Assembly (NCBI RefSeq): GCF_900130125.1
Contig: NZ_FQXY01000011.1
Location: 620,001 to 684,000, forward strand
Source of the DNA: Bacteroides congonensis
Lineage (GTDB): Bacteria > Bacteroidota > Bacteroidia > Bacteroidales > Bacteroidaceae
Length of the DNA stretch: 64,000 bases
Direction: 5' to 3'
Under the pieces are notes generated by a model. The model was not told the DNA's origin and ran no database searches. It saw only the letters and a list, made by a program, of their open reading frames with translations. Shown here one piece after another: positions 28,440-36,540 of the stretch. How positions within the stretch are numbered: the first letter of the stretch is position 1; every line of letters begins with the position of its first letter. The position numbers were made by a program, and so were the translations under genes.

Positions 28440-29912
28440 ATGAGAACTATCTGTCTTTATTTTGAGATACATCAAATTATACATTTGAAACGCTATCGTT
28501 TCTTCGATATTGGTAATGATCATTATTATTATGATGATTATGCGAACGAAATGAGTATGAATGAAGTTGCCGAGCGTTCATATATTCCTGCCCTCAGTAC
28601 ACTGATTGAAATGGTGAAGAATTCGGGCGGTGCTTTCAAAGTTGCGCTTTCTATTTCAGGCGTAGCGTTGGAGCAACTGGAAATTCATGCTCCGGCAGTG
28701 ATCGACTTGTTGCATCAACTGAATGATACCGGCTGTTGTGAATTCCTTTGCGAGCCTTATTCGCATGGTCTGTCTTCACTTGCTAATGAAGATTGCTTCC
28801 GTGAAGAAGTGATTCGTCAGCGTGATAAGATGAAGCAGATGTTTGGCAAGGAACCGAAAGTGTTCCGTAACTCCAGTTTGATTTATTCAGATGAAATCGG
28901 TGGTTTGGTAGCTTCTTTGGGATTCAAGGGAATGTTGACGGAAGGTGCCAAGCATGTATTGGGTTGGAAGAGCCCGCACTATGTATATCATTGCAATCAA
29001 GCTCCGAGCCTTAAACTTTTGTTGCGGGACTTCAAATTGTCGGATGATATAGGTTTGCGTTTCTCTAATTCGGATTGGGCGGAATATCCTTTGTTTGCAG
29101 ACAAATATATCAGTTGGATTGATGCACTTCCACAGGAAGAACAAGTTATCAATATCTTTATGGAATTGAGTGCGCTTGGTATGGCTCAACCTTTGTCTTC
29201 CAATATTCTCGAATTCCTGAAAGCTCTGCCGGAATGTGCGAAAGCGAAAGGTATAACTTTCTCTACACCGACTGAAATCGTAACGAAGTTGAAATCCGTA
29301 TCCCAACTTGATGTCGCTTATCCGATGTCATGGGTAGATGAGGAGAGAGATACTAGCTGCTGGTTGGGTAATGTTATGCAGCGTGAAGCTTTCAATAAGT
29401 TGTATAGTGTGGCAGAACGTGTTCACTTGAGTGACGACCGTCGTATCAAGCAGGACTGGGATTATTTGCAGGCTAGCAACAACTTCCGTTTCATGACTAC
29501 GAAAAATACCGGTATTTGGCTGAACCGTGGTATTTATGATTCTCCTTATGATGCTTTCACTAACTATATGAATATTCTCGCTGACTTCATCAAACGGGTG
29601 GATTCATTATATCCTTCGGATGTGGATAGCGAAGAACTTAATTCTTTGTTGACTACGATTAAGAATCAGGGTGATGAAATAACCGAATTACAGAAAGAAG
29701 TTGAGAAATTGCAAGCAAAGGTTGCAAAGGAAGTTGCCGCAAAAAAGACTGTTGCAAAGAAGGCAACCGCGGTTGCTGCTGAACCTGTAGTAAAAGAGTC
29801 TGTTGCTAAAGCTGATAAACCTGCCGCCAAGAAAGCTACCGCTAAAAAGGCTGCTGAACCAAAGAAACCGGCTGCAAAAGCTAAGAAAACTACAGCAAAG
29901 AAAGAAGGATAA
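28440..29912 (+). CDS. GH57 family glycoside hydrolase with Lys/Ala-rich C-terminal tail
   Basis: A 490-residue cytoplasmic enzyme, alpha-amylase or 4-alpha-glucanotransferase-like. The GH57 N-terminus is clear (ICLYFEIHQ with His11, then KRYRFFDIG), as is the catalytic-nucleophile region FLCEPYSHGLSSL near residue 105. The catalytic domain runs to about residue 400. After that come a short coiled coil (LQKEVEKLQAKV) and a 60-residue tail made mostly of Lys, Ala, Pro and Val in AAKK/KKATAKK patterns, like eukaryotic histone H1 tails. It is the last gene of the glycogen operon and is closed by a terminator 20 nt downstream. Confidence 0.92.
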   Translation: MRTICLYFEIHQIIHLKRYRFFDIGNDHYYYDDYANEMSMNEVAERSYIPALSTLIEMVKNSGGAFKVALSISGVALEQLEIHAPAVIDLLHQLNDTGCCEFLCEPYSHGLSSLANEDCFREEVIRQRDKMKQMFGKEPKVFRNSSLIYSDEIGGLVASLGFKGMLTEGAKHVLGWKSPHYVYHCNQAPSLKLLLRDFKLSDDIGLRFSNSDWAEYPLFADKYISWIDALPQEEQVINIFMELSALGMAQPLSSNILEFLKALPECAKAKGITFSTPTEIVTKLKSVSQLDVAYPMSWVDEERDTSCWLGNVMQREAFNKLYSVAERVHLSDDRRIKQDWDYLQASNNFRFMTTKNTGIWLNRGIYDSPYDAFTNYMNILADFIKRVDSLYPSDVDSEELNSLLTTIKNQGDEITELQKEVEKLQAKVAKEVAAKKTVAKKATAVAAEPVVKESVAKADKPAAKKATAKKAAEPKKPAAKAKKTTAKKEG

Positions 29913-29931
29913 GATAAGTCGCTCTTAATAT

Positions 29932-29973
29932 AAAAAGCCGTGAATCTGATGAAGGTCAAGTTCACGGCTTTTT
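29932..29973 (+). terminator. Rho-independent terminator of the glycogen operon
   Basis: Arms AAAAAGCCGTGAA (29932-29944) and TTCACGGCTTTTT (29961-29973) are perfectly complementary over 13 bp with a 16-nt loop and end in T. It starts 19 nt after the GH57 stop. Confidence 0.9.
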
Positions 29974-30012
29974 CATTATATCATTGTCTTTTGAATATTT
30001 CTATAAAATAAT

Positions 30013-30042
30013 AGCGCGAATTACATTCAAGTAATCCGCGCT
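30013..30042 (-). terminator. Terminator of the DUF4270/GT5 transcript
   Basis: AGCGCGAATTAC (30013-30024) pairs with GTAATCCGCGCT (30031-30042) with one G-U position on the transcribed strand. The minus-strand transcript then runs into an AU-rich tail. It lies 30 nt past the DUF4270 stop. Confidence 0.65.
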
Positions 30043-30073
30043 GATATTTTATAGATGTGTCTCTATTTATTTC

Positions 30074-31780
30074 TTATTTCGATTTTGTTCCAAAGTTTGT
30101 AGAAACAACTTCAAGTTTTAATACATTATTTGGATCCGGCTTACCATCAGCACCTTTTTTACTACCGCCTTTCAAGCGTACATATCCCGGTTTTAGGTCA
30201 TGTTGTATGCTTATTATATTGGAAGAAGTACCATAATAACTATTACTTGAAGAAGAATCTTTGGTAACAAGTACGGGGATAAGTACGAACTTATTCCACT
30301 CACTATATTCTTCCCATTTTTCGATAGTCGTTGCTGTTTTTGTTTCTTCAACATTAGTTTCCGGATTAATGACTTTAAATGTCATCGGCAATGCATTCTT
30401 CGCTGCTTCCCTATCTGCCAAACAATTATTTATCATTTGAGTGATATTGTTGAATGTATATTGGGTAAAGCTAAGTGAATTATCTGCATAGTTGAACAAA
30501 GATGAAGTTGTGCCATCACTAAGTTGATTCTTTTCAAAGAAAGTATCTTTATACTTTTTGCGTATCAATAAGACACTTCTCGGTTTGGTCATTCCAAATT
30601 TCTTCTCACTTGTTTCGTTATAAATAGGAATTCCCAGTTTTACAGCATTCAGAGTGTCTCCTTGTAGCTTTTCCGCTATTTCACTAACAGGAATAGTTAC
30701 TTGAGTGAAAATACCTGCAGGGCTTTTTATATAAGTCAAATCCGGATTGCTGATGCAGTTCTCCATAGCAGTTTGGTCATTATCCAAACTGTTTGCTTGA
30801 ATAACTTCGCGGGTGGAGTTAAACATGCGATATCCATAATATGTGGAGTCTTTGCTTTCCCCTTCTTCTACTGCTGCCTTTTTGGGTAATATTTTGCCAC
30901 TGATAGAGTCTATAGCATAGCATTTATATACTACGTTCATTTGAACCTGATCTATATAGAGTATTGTACCGTCACCATAATCGCTTTTTACGTAGATCCC
31001 TTCAAAAGCCTCTTTAAGTGCTTTTCTATCAAAGTTGGCTCCTGATTCATAGGCTTTTCTTATAATCTTTGCACCTATTTCTTTTGCGGCTTCTTCTTTG
31101 AAAGATACATGTACACTAGGAACATACGAACTAAGATTGCGAATAGAATCTTTAACCGACAGGTCAACCGCTGTGTAAGCTTTAGTTCCTAACAGGTTTT
31201 TGGGATTGTAAAATTCTTCAGGCTTAATATTAGTATAATACGCATTACCCTCATCTAACTCTTTTGCCGCGTCACCTAATTTGTAAACACTTAAACGGGA
31301 AGCGGTCAATGAATCTCCGAAATAACTGTCGTACCATAAATAAAGTTCAATTGTGTGGATATTACCTATTATATTACCTTTTTTATCCGTAACAAAAGTA
31401 ATATCCTTTTTATCCGCTTCATTTCCGCCCGGCCCTACCATCGTTAGAGTAGGTTTGTTTTTGTTGTCGAAAGATGTATTCTTTTCATAATTATATGCTC
31501 CGGGAAATGTCGTTCCTTCCACGCAATTCAACTCAGCTAAAAAACCGGCCTGATAAGTACCAAACAGCTCATCAGTAAACTTTCCTACATAGCCGATGTT
31601 ACTTTTCGCATAAATCTGACCTGCAGGAACGGATTCCGTTGTAACATCATATGTCGTCAGTTGTCCATTAATGTTCTGGTCGCTTCCCGGAAACATTCCC
31701 AGTCCCAATCCTGCTGTGTTATCATCACAACCGAAAAAAGTGATTGCCAGTAAAGCGATTAAGGCGTATTTTGCTTTCAT
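30074..31780 (-). CDS. DUF4270 family lipoprotein
   Basis: A 568-residue predicted outer-membrane lipoprotein (lipobox TFFGC). The early segment TAGLGLGMFPGSDQ and a long beta-rich body with repeated serine/threonine strands match the DUF4270 family of Bacteroidota, whose function is unknown. A longer reading frame is open upstream, but the ATG at 31780 gives a normal lipoprotein signal (MKAKYALIALLAITFFGC). It starts 20 nt after the GT5 half-synthase stop and is probably cotranscribed with it, an odd pairing of a cytoplasmic glycogen protein with a surface lipoprotein. Confidence 0.82.
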   Translation of the reverse strand: MKAKYALIALLAITFFGCDDNTAGLGLGMFPGSDQNINGQLTTYDVTTESVPAGQIYAKSNIGYVGKFTDELFGTYQAGFLAELNCVEGTTFPGAYNYEKNTSFDNKNKPTLTMVGPGGNEADKKDITFVTDKKGNIIGNIHTIELYLWYDSYFGDSLTASRLSVYKLGDAAKELDEGNAYYTNIKPEEFYNPKNLLGTKAYTAVDLSVKDSIRNLSSYVPSVHVSFKEEAAKEIGAKIIRKAYESGANFDRKALKEAFEGIYVKSDYGDGTILYIDQVQMNVVYKCYAIDSISGKILPKKAAVEEGESKDSTYYGYRMFNSTREVIQANSLDNDQTAMENCISNPDLTYIKSPAGIFTQVTIPVSEIAEKLQGDTLNAVKLGIPIYNETSEKKFGMTKPRSVLLIRKKYKDTFFEKNQLSDGTTSSLFNYADNSLSFTQYTFNNITQMINNCLADREAAKNALPMTFKVINPETNVEETKTATTIEKWEEYSEWNKFVLIPVLVTKDSSSSNSYYGTSSNIISIQHDLKPGYVRLKGGSKKGADGKPDPNNVLKLEVVSTNFGTKSK

Positions 31781-31800
31781 GATCGTCGTATCTTGATTTT

Positions 31801-32640
31801 TTATTCTTCTTCGTTGTTGTTGGAAGTGGCTTCCCATACCTGATCGTAGAACTCATTGCAGGCTTCTGCATAGTTTTCCGGATCTTGGTAGTCAAGCACC
31901 AATTTGCCTGATTGGCGGGCGTATTCAATGATGGATTCATCTACTTTTTCACTGTTCTGAATTATTCCGTCGGAATAATCAACAGCAAGTTTGCAAAGAG
32001 CAGCGTAATCTACCGGTTCTTTCAAGTCGCCCAAGTCTTTCTTTGAAATACCTTTCAGCATCAACTTTGTTGCAAAGTCGTCGCTAAGCGTATTCTTGAA
32101 GTCGTCTTCATAAACAGAGAAAACTACCTTGGCATCACGGAAAGAAGGTTCATCCTTGTAGGCCTTCTTAATATAAAGAGGAGCCAAAGCCGTCATCCAA
32201 CCATGGCAATGGATAACATCCGGACACCAGCGAAGCTTCTTCACTGTTTCCAGTACGCCACGTGCATAGAAAATGGCACGACTGTCATTATCGTCGTATT
32301 CCACGCCATTTTCGTCCGCTGTCTGCATACGGTTTTGGAAATAATCATCGTTGTCGATGAAATATACCTGCATGCGTGCGGATTGGATAGAAGCGACTTT
32401 TATAATCAGTGGGTGGTCAGTATCGTCGATAATCAGGTTCATACCGGAGAGGCGAATCACTTCGTGCAGTTGGTTTCTGCGCTCGTTGATGTTTCCCCAT
32501 TTGGGCATAAATGTTCTGATTTCACGGCCTTTTTCTTGTATCGCCTGTGGAAGGTTTCTACCTATATTGGCCATTTCGGATTCTGAAACGTAAGGTGTAA
32601 TCTCTTGAGTAATAAATAAAACTTTATTCGCCTTTGTCAT
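31801..32640 (-). CDS. Half-length glycogen/starch synthase (GT5 N-terminal domain only)
   Basis: A 279-residue protein matching only the N-terminal Rossmann domain of GT5 glycogen synthases: KVLFITQEITPYVSES at the start, PKWGNINERRNQLHEVI, and VIHCHGWMTALAPLYIK (about 140-157). The C-terminal GT-B lobe that completes the active site in full synthases (about 480 residues) is absent, and the protein ends in a normal stop after an acidic tail. The N-terminal KxGG motif that binds ADP-glucose is replaced by SESEM. It may be a regulatory pseudo-enzyme or partner of another synthase. Divergent from panC; first gene before DUF4270. Confidence 0.85.
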   Translation of the reverse strand: MTKANKVLFITQEITPYVSESEMANIGRNLPQAIQEKGREIRTFMPKWGNINERRNQLHEVIRLSGMNLIIDDTDHPLIIKVASIQSARMQVYFIDNDDYFQNRMQTADENGVEYDDNDSRAIFYARGVLETVKKLRWCPDVIHCHGWMTALAPLYIKKAYKDEPSFRDAKVVFSVYEDDFKNTLSDDFATKLMLKGISKKDLGDLKEPVDYAALCKLAVDYSDGIIQNSEKVDESIIEYARQSGKLVLDYQDPENYAEACNEFYDQVWEATSNNNEEE

Positions 32641-32668
32641 AATAACGATAGTTCACTATAATATTCTG

Positions 32669-32676
32669 CAAAGATA
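32669..32676 (-). promoter_or_regulatory. Bacteroides -7 box for the GT5/DUF4270 unit
   Basis: Minus-strand TATCTTTG, perfect TAnnTTTG, 29 nt before the GT5 ATG. Confidence 0.55.
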
Positions 32677-32782
32677 CGAAAAAAAAGACACATTAAATAA
32701 GATATTCTTTCTTTATGTGGCAAATATTAGTTTATTTTGCAGAGTTTTTGCAAACGAGTAAAACATAAACCAATTGACGAAA

Positions 32783-33628
32783 ATGAAAATAGTGCACACT
32801 ATCAAGGACTTACAGGCGGAATTGACTGCTCTGAGAGCCCAAGGTGAAACGGTGGGACTGGTTCCTACAATGGGTGCTTTACATGCGGGACATGCATCTC
32901 TGGTAAAGCGCAGCGTAAGTGAGAATGGTGTAACTGTAGTGAGTGTTTTTGTAAATCCCACACAGTTTAACGATAAGAACGACTTAGAGAAATATCCGCG
33001 TACGTTGGATGCTGATTGCAGCTTATTGGAAGAATGTGGGGCTGCATTTGTATTTGCTCCTTCCGTAAGTGAAATGTATCCCGAACCGGATACCCGCCAA
33101 TTCAGCTATGCTCCGTTGGATACGGTAATGGAAGGTGCGTTTCGTCCGGGACATTTCAACGGTGTTTGCCAGATTGTCAGCAAGTTGTTTGATGCTGTGC
33201 AGCCGGACAAGGCTTACTTCGGAGAAAAAGATTTCCAGCAACTGGCGATTATTCGTGAGATGGTGCGCCAACTGGGATATAAGTTGGAAATCGTAGGCTG
33301 TCCGATTGTACGCGAAGAGGACGGACTGGCATTGAGCAGCCGGAATAAGCGTTTATCTGCGCAAGAACGTGAAAATGCTTTAAATATTTCACGCACATTA
33401 TTTAAAAGTCGTAACTTTGCAGCCACTCACACAGTGAGCGAAACGCTGAAGATGGTGGAAGATGCGATTGAAGCCGCTCCGGGTTTGCGTTTGGAGTATT
33501 TTGAAATCGTAGACGGAAATACATTGCAGAAAATAGATAGTTGGGAAGACACTTCTTATGCAGTAGGATGCATCACGGTATTCTGCGGCGAAGTCCGGCT
33601 GATTGATAACATTAAATATAAAGAATAA
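32783..33628 (+). CDS. panC: Pantothenate synthetase
   Basis: A 281-residue enzyme joining pantoate and beta-alanine with ATP to make pantothenate. The nucleotidyl-transferase HxGH-type motif is at residues 34-37 (PTMGALHAGHASL), with NPTQFN, FRPGHFNGVC, PDKAYFGEKDFQQL and the KMSK-equivalent LSSRNKRLS region. A TTG three codons upstream is in frame; the ATG at 32783 gives the usual MKIVHTI start. It is followed 18 nt later by panD, which supplies beta-alanine. Confidence 0.97.
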   Translation: MKIVHTIKDLQAELTALRAQGETVGLVPTMGALHAGHASLVKRSVSENGVTVVSVFVNPTQFNDKNDLEKYPRTLDADCSLLEECGAAFVFAPSVSEMYPEPDTRQFSYAPLDTVMEGAFRPGHFNGVCQIVSKLFDAVQPDKAYFGEKDFQQLAIIREMVRQLGYKLEIVGCPIVREEDGLALSSRNKRLSAQERENALNISRTLFKSRNFAATHTVSETLKMVEDAIEAAPGLRLEYFEIVDGNTLQKIDSWEDTSYAVGCITVFCGEVRLIDNIKYKE

Positions 33629-33646
33629 CTAAAAAGACGAAACCTT

Positions 33647-34000
33647 ATGATGATTGAAGTGTTGAAGTCGAAAATTCATTGCGCACGTGTCACGGAAGCG
33701 AATCTGAACTACATGGGTAGCATCACGATTGATGAAGACTTGCTGGATGCTGCGAACATGATTCCGGGAGAAAAAGTGTATATCGCTGATAATAATAATG
33801 GCGAACGCTTTGAAACCTACATTATCAAAGGTGAACGCGGTTCGGGCAAGATTTGCCTGAATGGTGCTGCTGCCCGCAAGGTGCAACCGGATGATATTGT
33901 CATCATCATGTCTTACGCATTGATGGATTTTGAGGAAGCCAAGTCGTTTAAGCCGGCTGTTATCTTTCCGGATCCTGCGACGAACAAAGTGGTGAAATAA
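33647..34000 (+). CDS. panD: Aspartate 1-decarboxylase
   Basis: A 117-residue pyruvoyl enzyme that makes beta-alanine for pantothenate. The self-cleavage site is Gly24-Ser25 in YMGSITIDEDL, which yields the pyruvoyl group; the LKSKIHCARVTEANL N-terminus and the GAAARKVQPDDIVIIMSYA segment are typical. Two adjacent ATGs (33647 and 33650) are possible starts. It forms an operon with panC and ends at a strong terminator. Confidence 0.97.
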   Translation: MMIEVLKSKIHCARVTEANLNYMGSITIDEDLLDAANMIPGEKVYIADNNNGERFETYIIKGERGSGKICLNGAAARKVQPDDIVIIMSYALMDFEEAKSFKPAVIFPDPATNKVVK

Positions 34001-34023
34001 GAAAGTATCTCTGATATTTTAAT

Positions 34024-34070
34024 AATAAGAAAATCCCCGTTTACTCGATGTAGACGGGGATTTTCTTATT
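34024..34070. terminator. Bidirectional terminator between panD and nfn
   Basis: A perfect 17-bp inverted repeat (34024-34040 and 34054-34070) containing AAAATCCCCGT/ACGGGGATTTT, with a 13-nt loop. It lies between convergent genes and has T-rich ends on both strands. Confidence 0.88.
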
Positions 34071-34104
34071 TGTTTTTGGACTGAATTTCAGCCCGTGTAT
34101 TGCT

Positions 34105-36396
34105 TTACTTCGCTTGTAATTGCTCGTTCATGGCAGCAGCAGCCTTGCGGCCGTCTCCCATAGCAAGAATCACAGTAGCTCCACCGCGAACAATGTCGCC
34201 ACCCGCGTAAATCATAGGAATGGAAGATTCCATATTTTCATTAACGGCAATCGTCCCTTTTCGTCCCAATTCCAGTCCCTTGATGGAACTTGGAACAATC
34301 GGGTTGGGAGATACGCCGACACTTACGATAGCCAAATCAATGTCAATCGTTTCCGTCGCGCCGGGAATAGCCACGGGGCTACGACGTCCGGAAGCATCCG
34401 GTTCGCCCAATTCCATCTTTTGCAGGACTACCTGCTTCACGCAACCCTGCTCGTCAGCAATATATTCGATAGGGTTGTGCAGTGTCAGGAATTCCACTCC
34501 TTCTTCCTTGGCATGTTTCACCTCTTCGATACGTGCGGGCATTTCTTCTTCCGAACGGCGATAAATAATCATGGCACGTTCAGCTCCCAGACGTTTCGCT
34601 GTACGGACGGAGTCCATAGCGGTATTACCGCCACCAATCACAGCTACGTTCTTACCGAAAGCTACCGGAGTGTCAGAGTCTTCGCTGGCAGCATCCATCA
34701 AGTTGACGCGGGTCAGATATTCATTGGAAGACATGATATTGATAGAGTTTTCTCCGGGGATATTCATAAAGTTGGGCAGACCGGCGCCGGAAGCCACGAA
34801 TATACCTTTGAAACCTTCTTCTTTCAGGTCTTCTACACTGATAGTCTTTCCTACGATGCAGTCTTTAACGAAGTTGACCCCCATCTTGGAAAGGTTGTCA
34901 ATCTCCACATCTACAATCTTGTTAGGCAAACGGAATTCAGGGATACCATATTTCAATACACCGCCAATTTCGTGCAGCGCTTCGAATACGGTTACGTCAT
35001 ATCCGAACTTTGCCATATCACCGGCAAATGCCAATCCGGCAGGCCCCGAACCGATAACAGCTATTTTGATGCCATTCTTATCTGCGATAACAGGAACGGA
35101 AATCTGTCCGCTTTCCCGTTCGTAATCGGCTGCAAAGCGTTCGAGGTAACCGATAGCTACCGGCTTTTCGTTCATCTTCAGATGGATACATTTGGATTCA
35201 CACTGTTTTTCCTGCGGACAAACACGACCGCAAACAGCCGGAAGAGCGCTTGTCTCTTTCAGTGTCCTGGCAGCTTCGAGGAATTCTCCACGTTCAATGT
35301 TCTTGATGAAACGGGGGATGTCTATGCCTACCGGGCAACCTTCCATACATCCCGGATTGGCGCAGTCAAGGCAACGTTTAGCTTCTGTAACCGCTTGCTC
35401 TGCTGTCAAGCCTTGGTTTACTTCCTCTTTGCGGCTATGTGAGCGGTATTCCGCGTCAAGTTCGTTCATCTCGACACGGGGAATAGCCGTGCGTTCCTTT
35501 GCTTTCATTGATTTACGCAATTCCTGTCTCCAGGCAGCGTTGCGGCTCTTTTCGTCGATTTCTTTGGTAGCTTCACATTCGGGCTGTAACTTGTTCATTT
35601 CTTCGCGTTCGATTTTCTTGAACGCACCCATGCGTTTCAGCATTTCGTCGAAATCCACCTGGTGACCGTCAAATTCAGGGCCGTCTACACAAACGAATCT
35701 AGTCTTTCCGCCTACGGTGATACGGCAGGCACCGCACATACCTGTTCCGTCTACCATGATGGTATTTAACGAAACATCAGTCGGAATCTCATATTTTTTA
35801 GTTAGCAAACAAACGAATTTCATCATGATGGCAGGGCCGATGGCGAAACATTTATCAACCTTCTCGCGTTTGATAACTTCTTCCACGCCTTCCGTCACCA
35901 AGCCTTTGCGACCGTATGAACCGTCATCTGTCATAATGATAACTTCGTCAGAGCTTTCGCGCATTTCTTTCTCCAGGATGATAAGGTCTTTGTTGCGTCC
36001 TGCCAGTACGGTAATCACACGGTTGCCGGCAGCCTTCAAAGCCTGTACGATAGGGAGCATCGGAGCTACCCCTACACCACCACCGGCGCAGACTACTGTC
36101 CCGAACTTCTCAATGTGTGTAGCTTGTCCGAGCGGGCCTACTACGTCAGTAATATAGTCACCCTCGTTCAGTTCACAAAGACGGGTAGAGGACAGCCCGA
36201 CTTCCTGTATAACCAAAGTGATAGTGCCCTTCTTTACATCGGAACCAGCGATAGTCAAAGGCATACGTTCTCCCTTTTCGCCTACACGTACGATGACGAA
36301 GTGTCCGGCCTTGCGGGATTTAGCAATTAGAGGAGCTTCAATTTCAAATTTGAATACTTTCTCCGAAAAACGTTCTTTGCTAATGATTTTGTTCAT
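34105..36396 (-). CDS. Fused NfnA-NfnB: ferredoxin-NADP reductase/glutamate synthase small-chain-like protein
   Basis: A 763-residue flavoprotein. Residues 1-220 are a ferredoxin reductase-like FAD/NAD domain (as in PyrK or NfnA), followed by a 2Fe-2S site (GMCGACRIT). From about 340 there is a bis-4Fe-4S domain (CLDCANPGCMEGCPVG; CGRVCPQEKQCESKC) and a GltD-like double Rossmann part with GSGPAGLAFAGD (about 450) and GGGNTAMDSVRTAKRLG (about 590). In clostridia these are two subunits of the electron-bifurcating NADH-dependent ferredoxin:NADP oxidoreductase; here they are a single chain. Bifurcation is inferred. GltB-type glutamate synthase is not encoded next to it. Confidence 0.92.
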   Translation of the reverse strand: MNKIISKERFSEKVFKFEIEAPLIAKSRKAGHFVIVRVGEKGERMPLTIAGSDVKKGTITLVIQEVGLSSTRLCELNEGDYITDVVGPLGQATHIEKFGTVVCAGGGVGVAPMLPIVQALKAAGNRVITVLAGRNKDLIILEKEMRESSDEVIIMTDDGSYGRKGLVTEGVEEVIKREKVDKCFAIGPAIMMKFVCLLTKKYEIPTDVSLNTIMVDGTGMCGACRITVGGKTRFVCVDGPEFDGHQVDFDEMLKRMGAFKKIEREEMNKLQPECEATKEIDEKSRNAAWRQELRKSMKAKERTAIPRVEMNELDAEYRSHSRKEEVNQGLTAEQAVTEAKRCLDCANPGCMEGCPVGIDIPRFIKNIERGEFLEAARTLKETSALPAVCGRVCPQEKQCESKCIHLKMNEKPVAIGYLERFAADYERESGQISVPVIADKNGIKIAVIGSGPAGLAFAGDMAKFGYDVTVFEALHEIGGVLKYGIPEFRLPNKIVDVEIDNLSKMGVNFVKDCIVGKTISVEDLKEEGFKGIFVASGAGLPNFMNIPGENSINIMSSNEYLTRVNLMDAASEDSDTPVAFGKNVAVIGGGNTAMDSVRTAKRLGAERAMIIYRRSEEEMPARIEEVKHAKEEGVEFLTLHNPIEYIADEQGCVKQVVLQKMELGEPDASGRRSPVAIPGATETIDIDLAIVSVGVSPNPIVPSSIKGLELGRKGTIAVNENMESSIPMIYAGGDIVRGGATVILAMGDGRKAAAAMNEQLQAK

Positions 36397-36455
36397 TATC
36401 TAATTAATTTGTTGGTTTTATTACGTAACTGCTAGCAGAATGTTATAAATTTCGG

Positions 36456-36463
36456 CAAAGATA
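36456..36463 (-). promoter_or_regulatory. Bacteroides -7 box for nfn
   Basis: Minus-strand TATCTTTG with TTTG about 18 bp upstream; 60 nt before the nfn ATG. Confidence 0.55.
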
Positions 36464-36481
36464 CGGCTTATTTACGAAAAA

Positions 36482-36514
36482 CAAAAAGAAAAGCCACTCT
36501 TTTGATGAGTGGCT
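36482..36514 (-). terminator. Rho-independent terminator of the sugar MFS gene
   Basis: Arms AGCCACTC (36492-36499) and GAGTGGCT (36507-36514) are perfectly complementary; the minus-strand transcript continues into TTTTCTTTTTG. It lies 27 nt past the transporter stop. Confidence 0.88.
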
Positions 36515-36540
36515 CTCCATATATGAGTAGATATTCTTGT

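Noticed and set aside
34120..35442. 440-codon open frame on the plus strand opposite the Nfn fusion
   Set aside because: It lies wholly inside a well-supported flavoprotein gene and its translation shows no known domain or signal; long antisense frames are common opposite biased codons.
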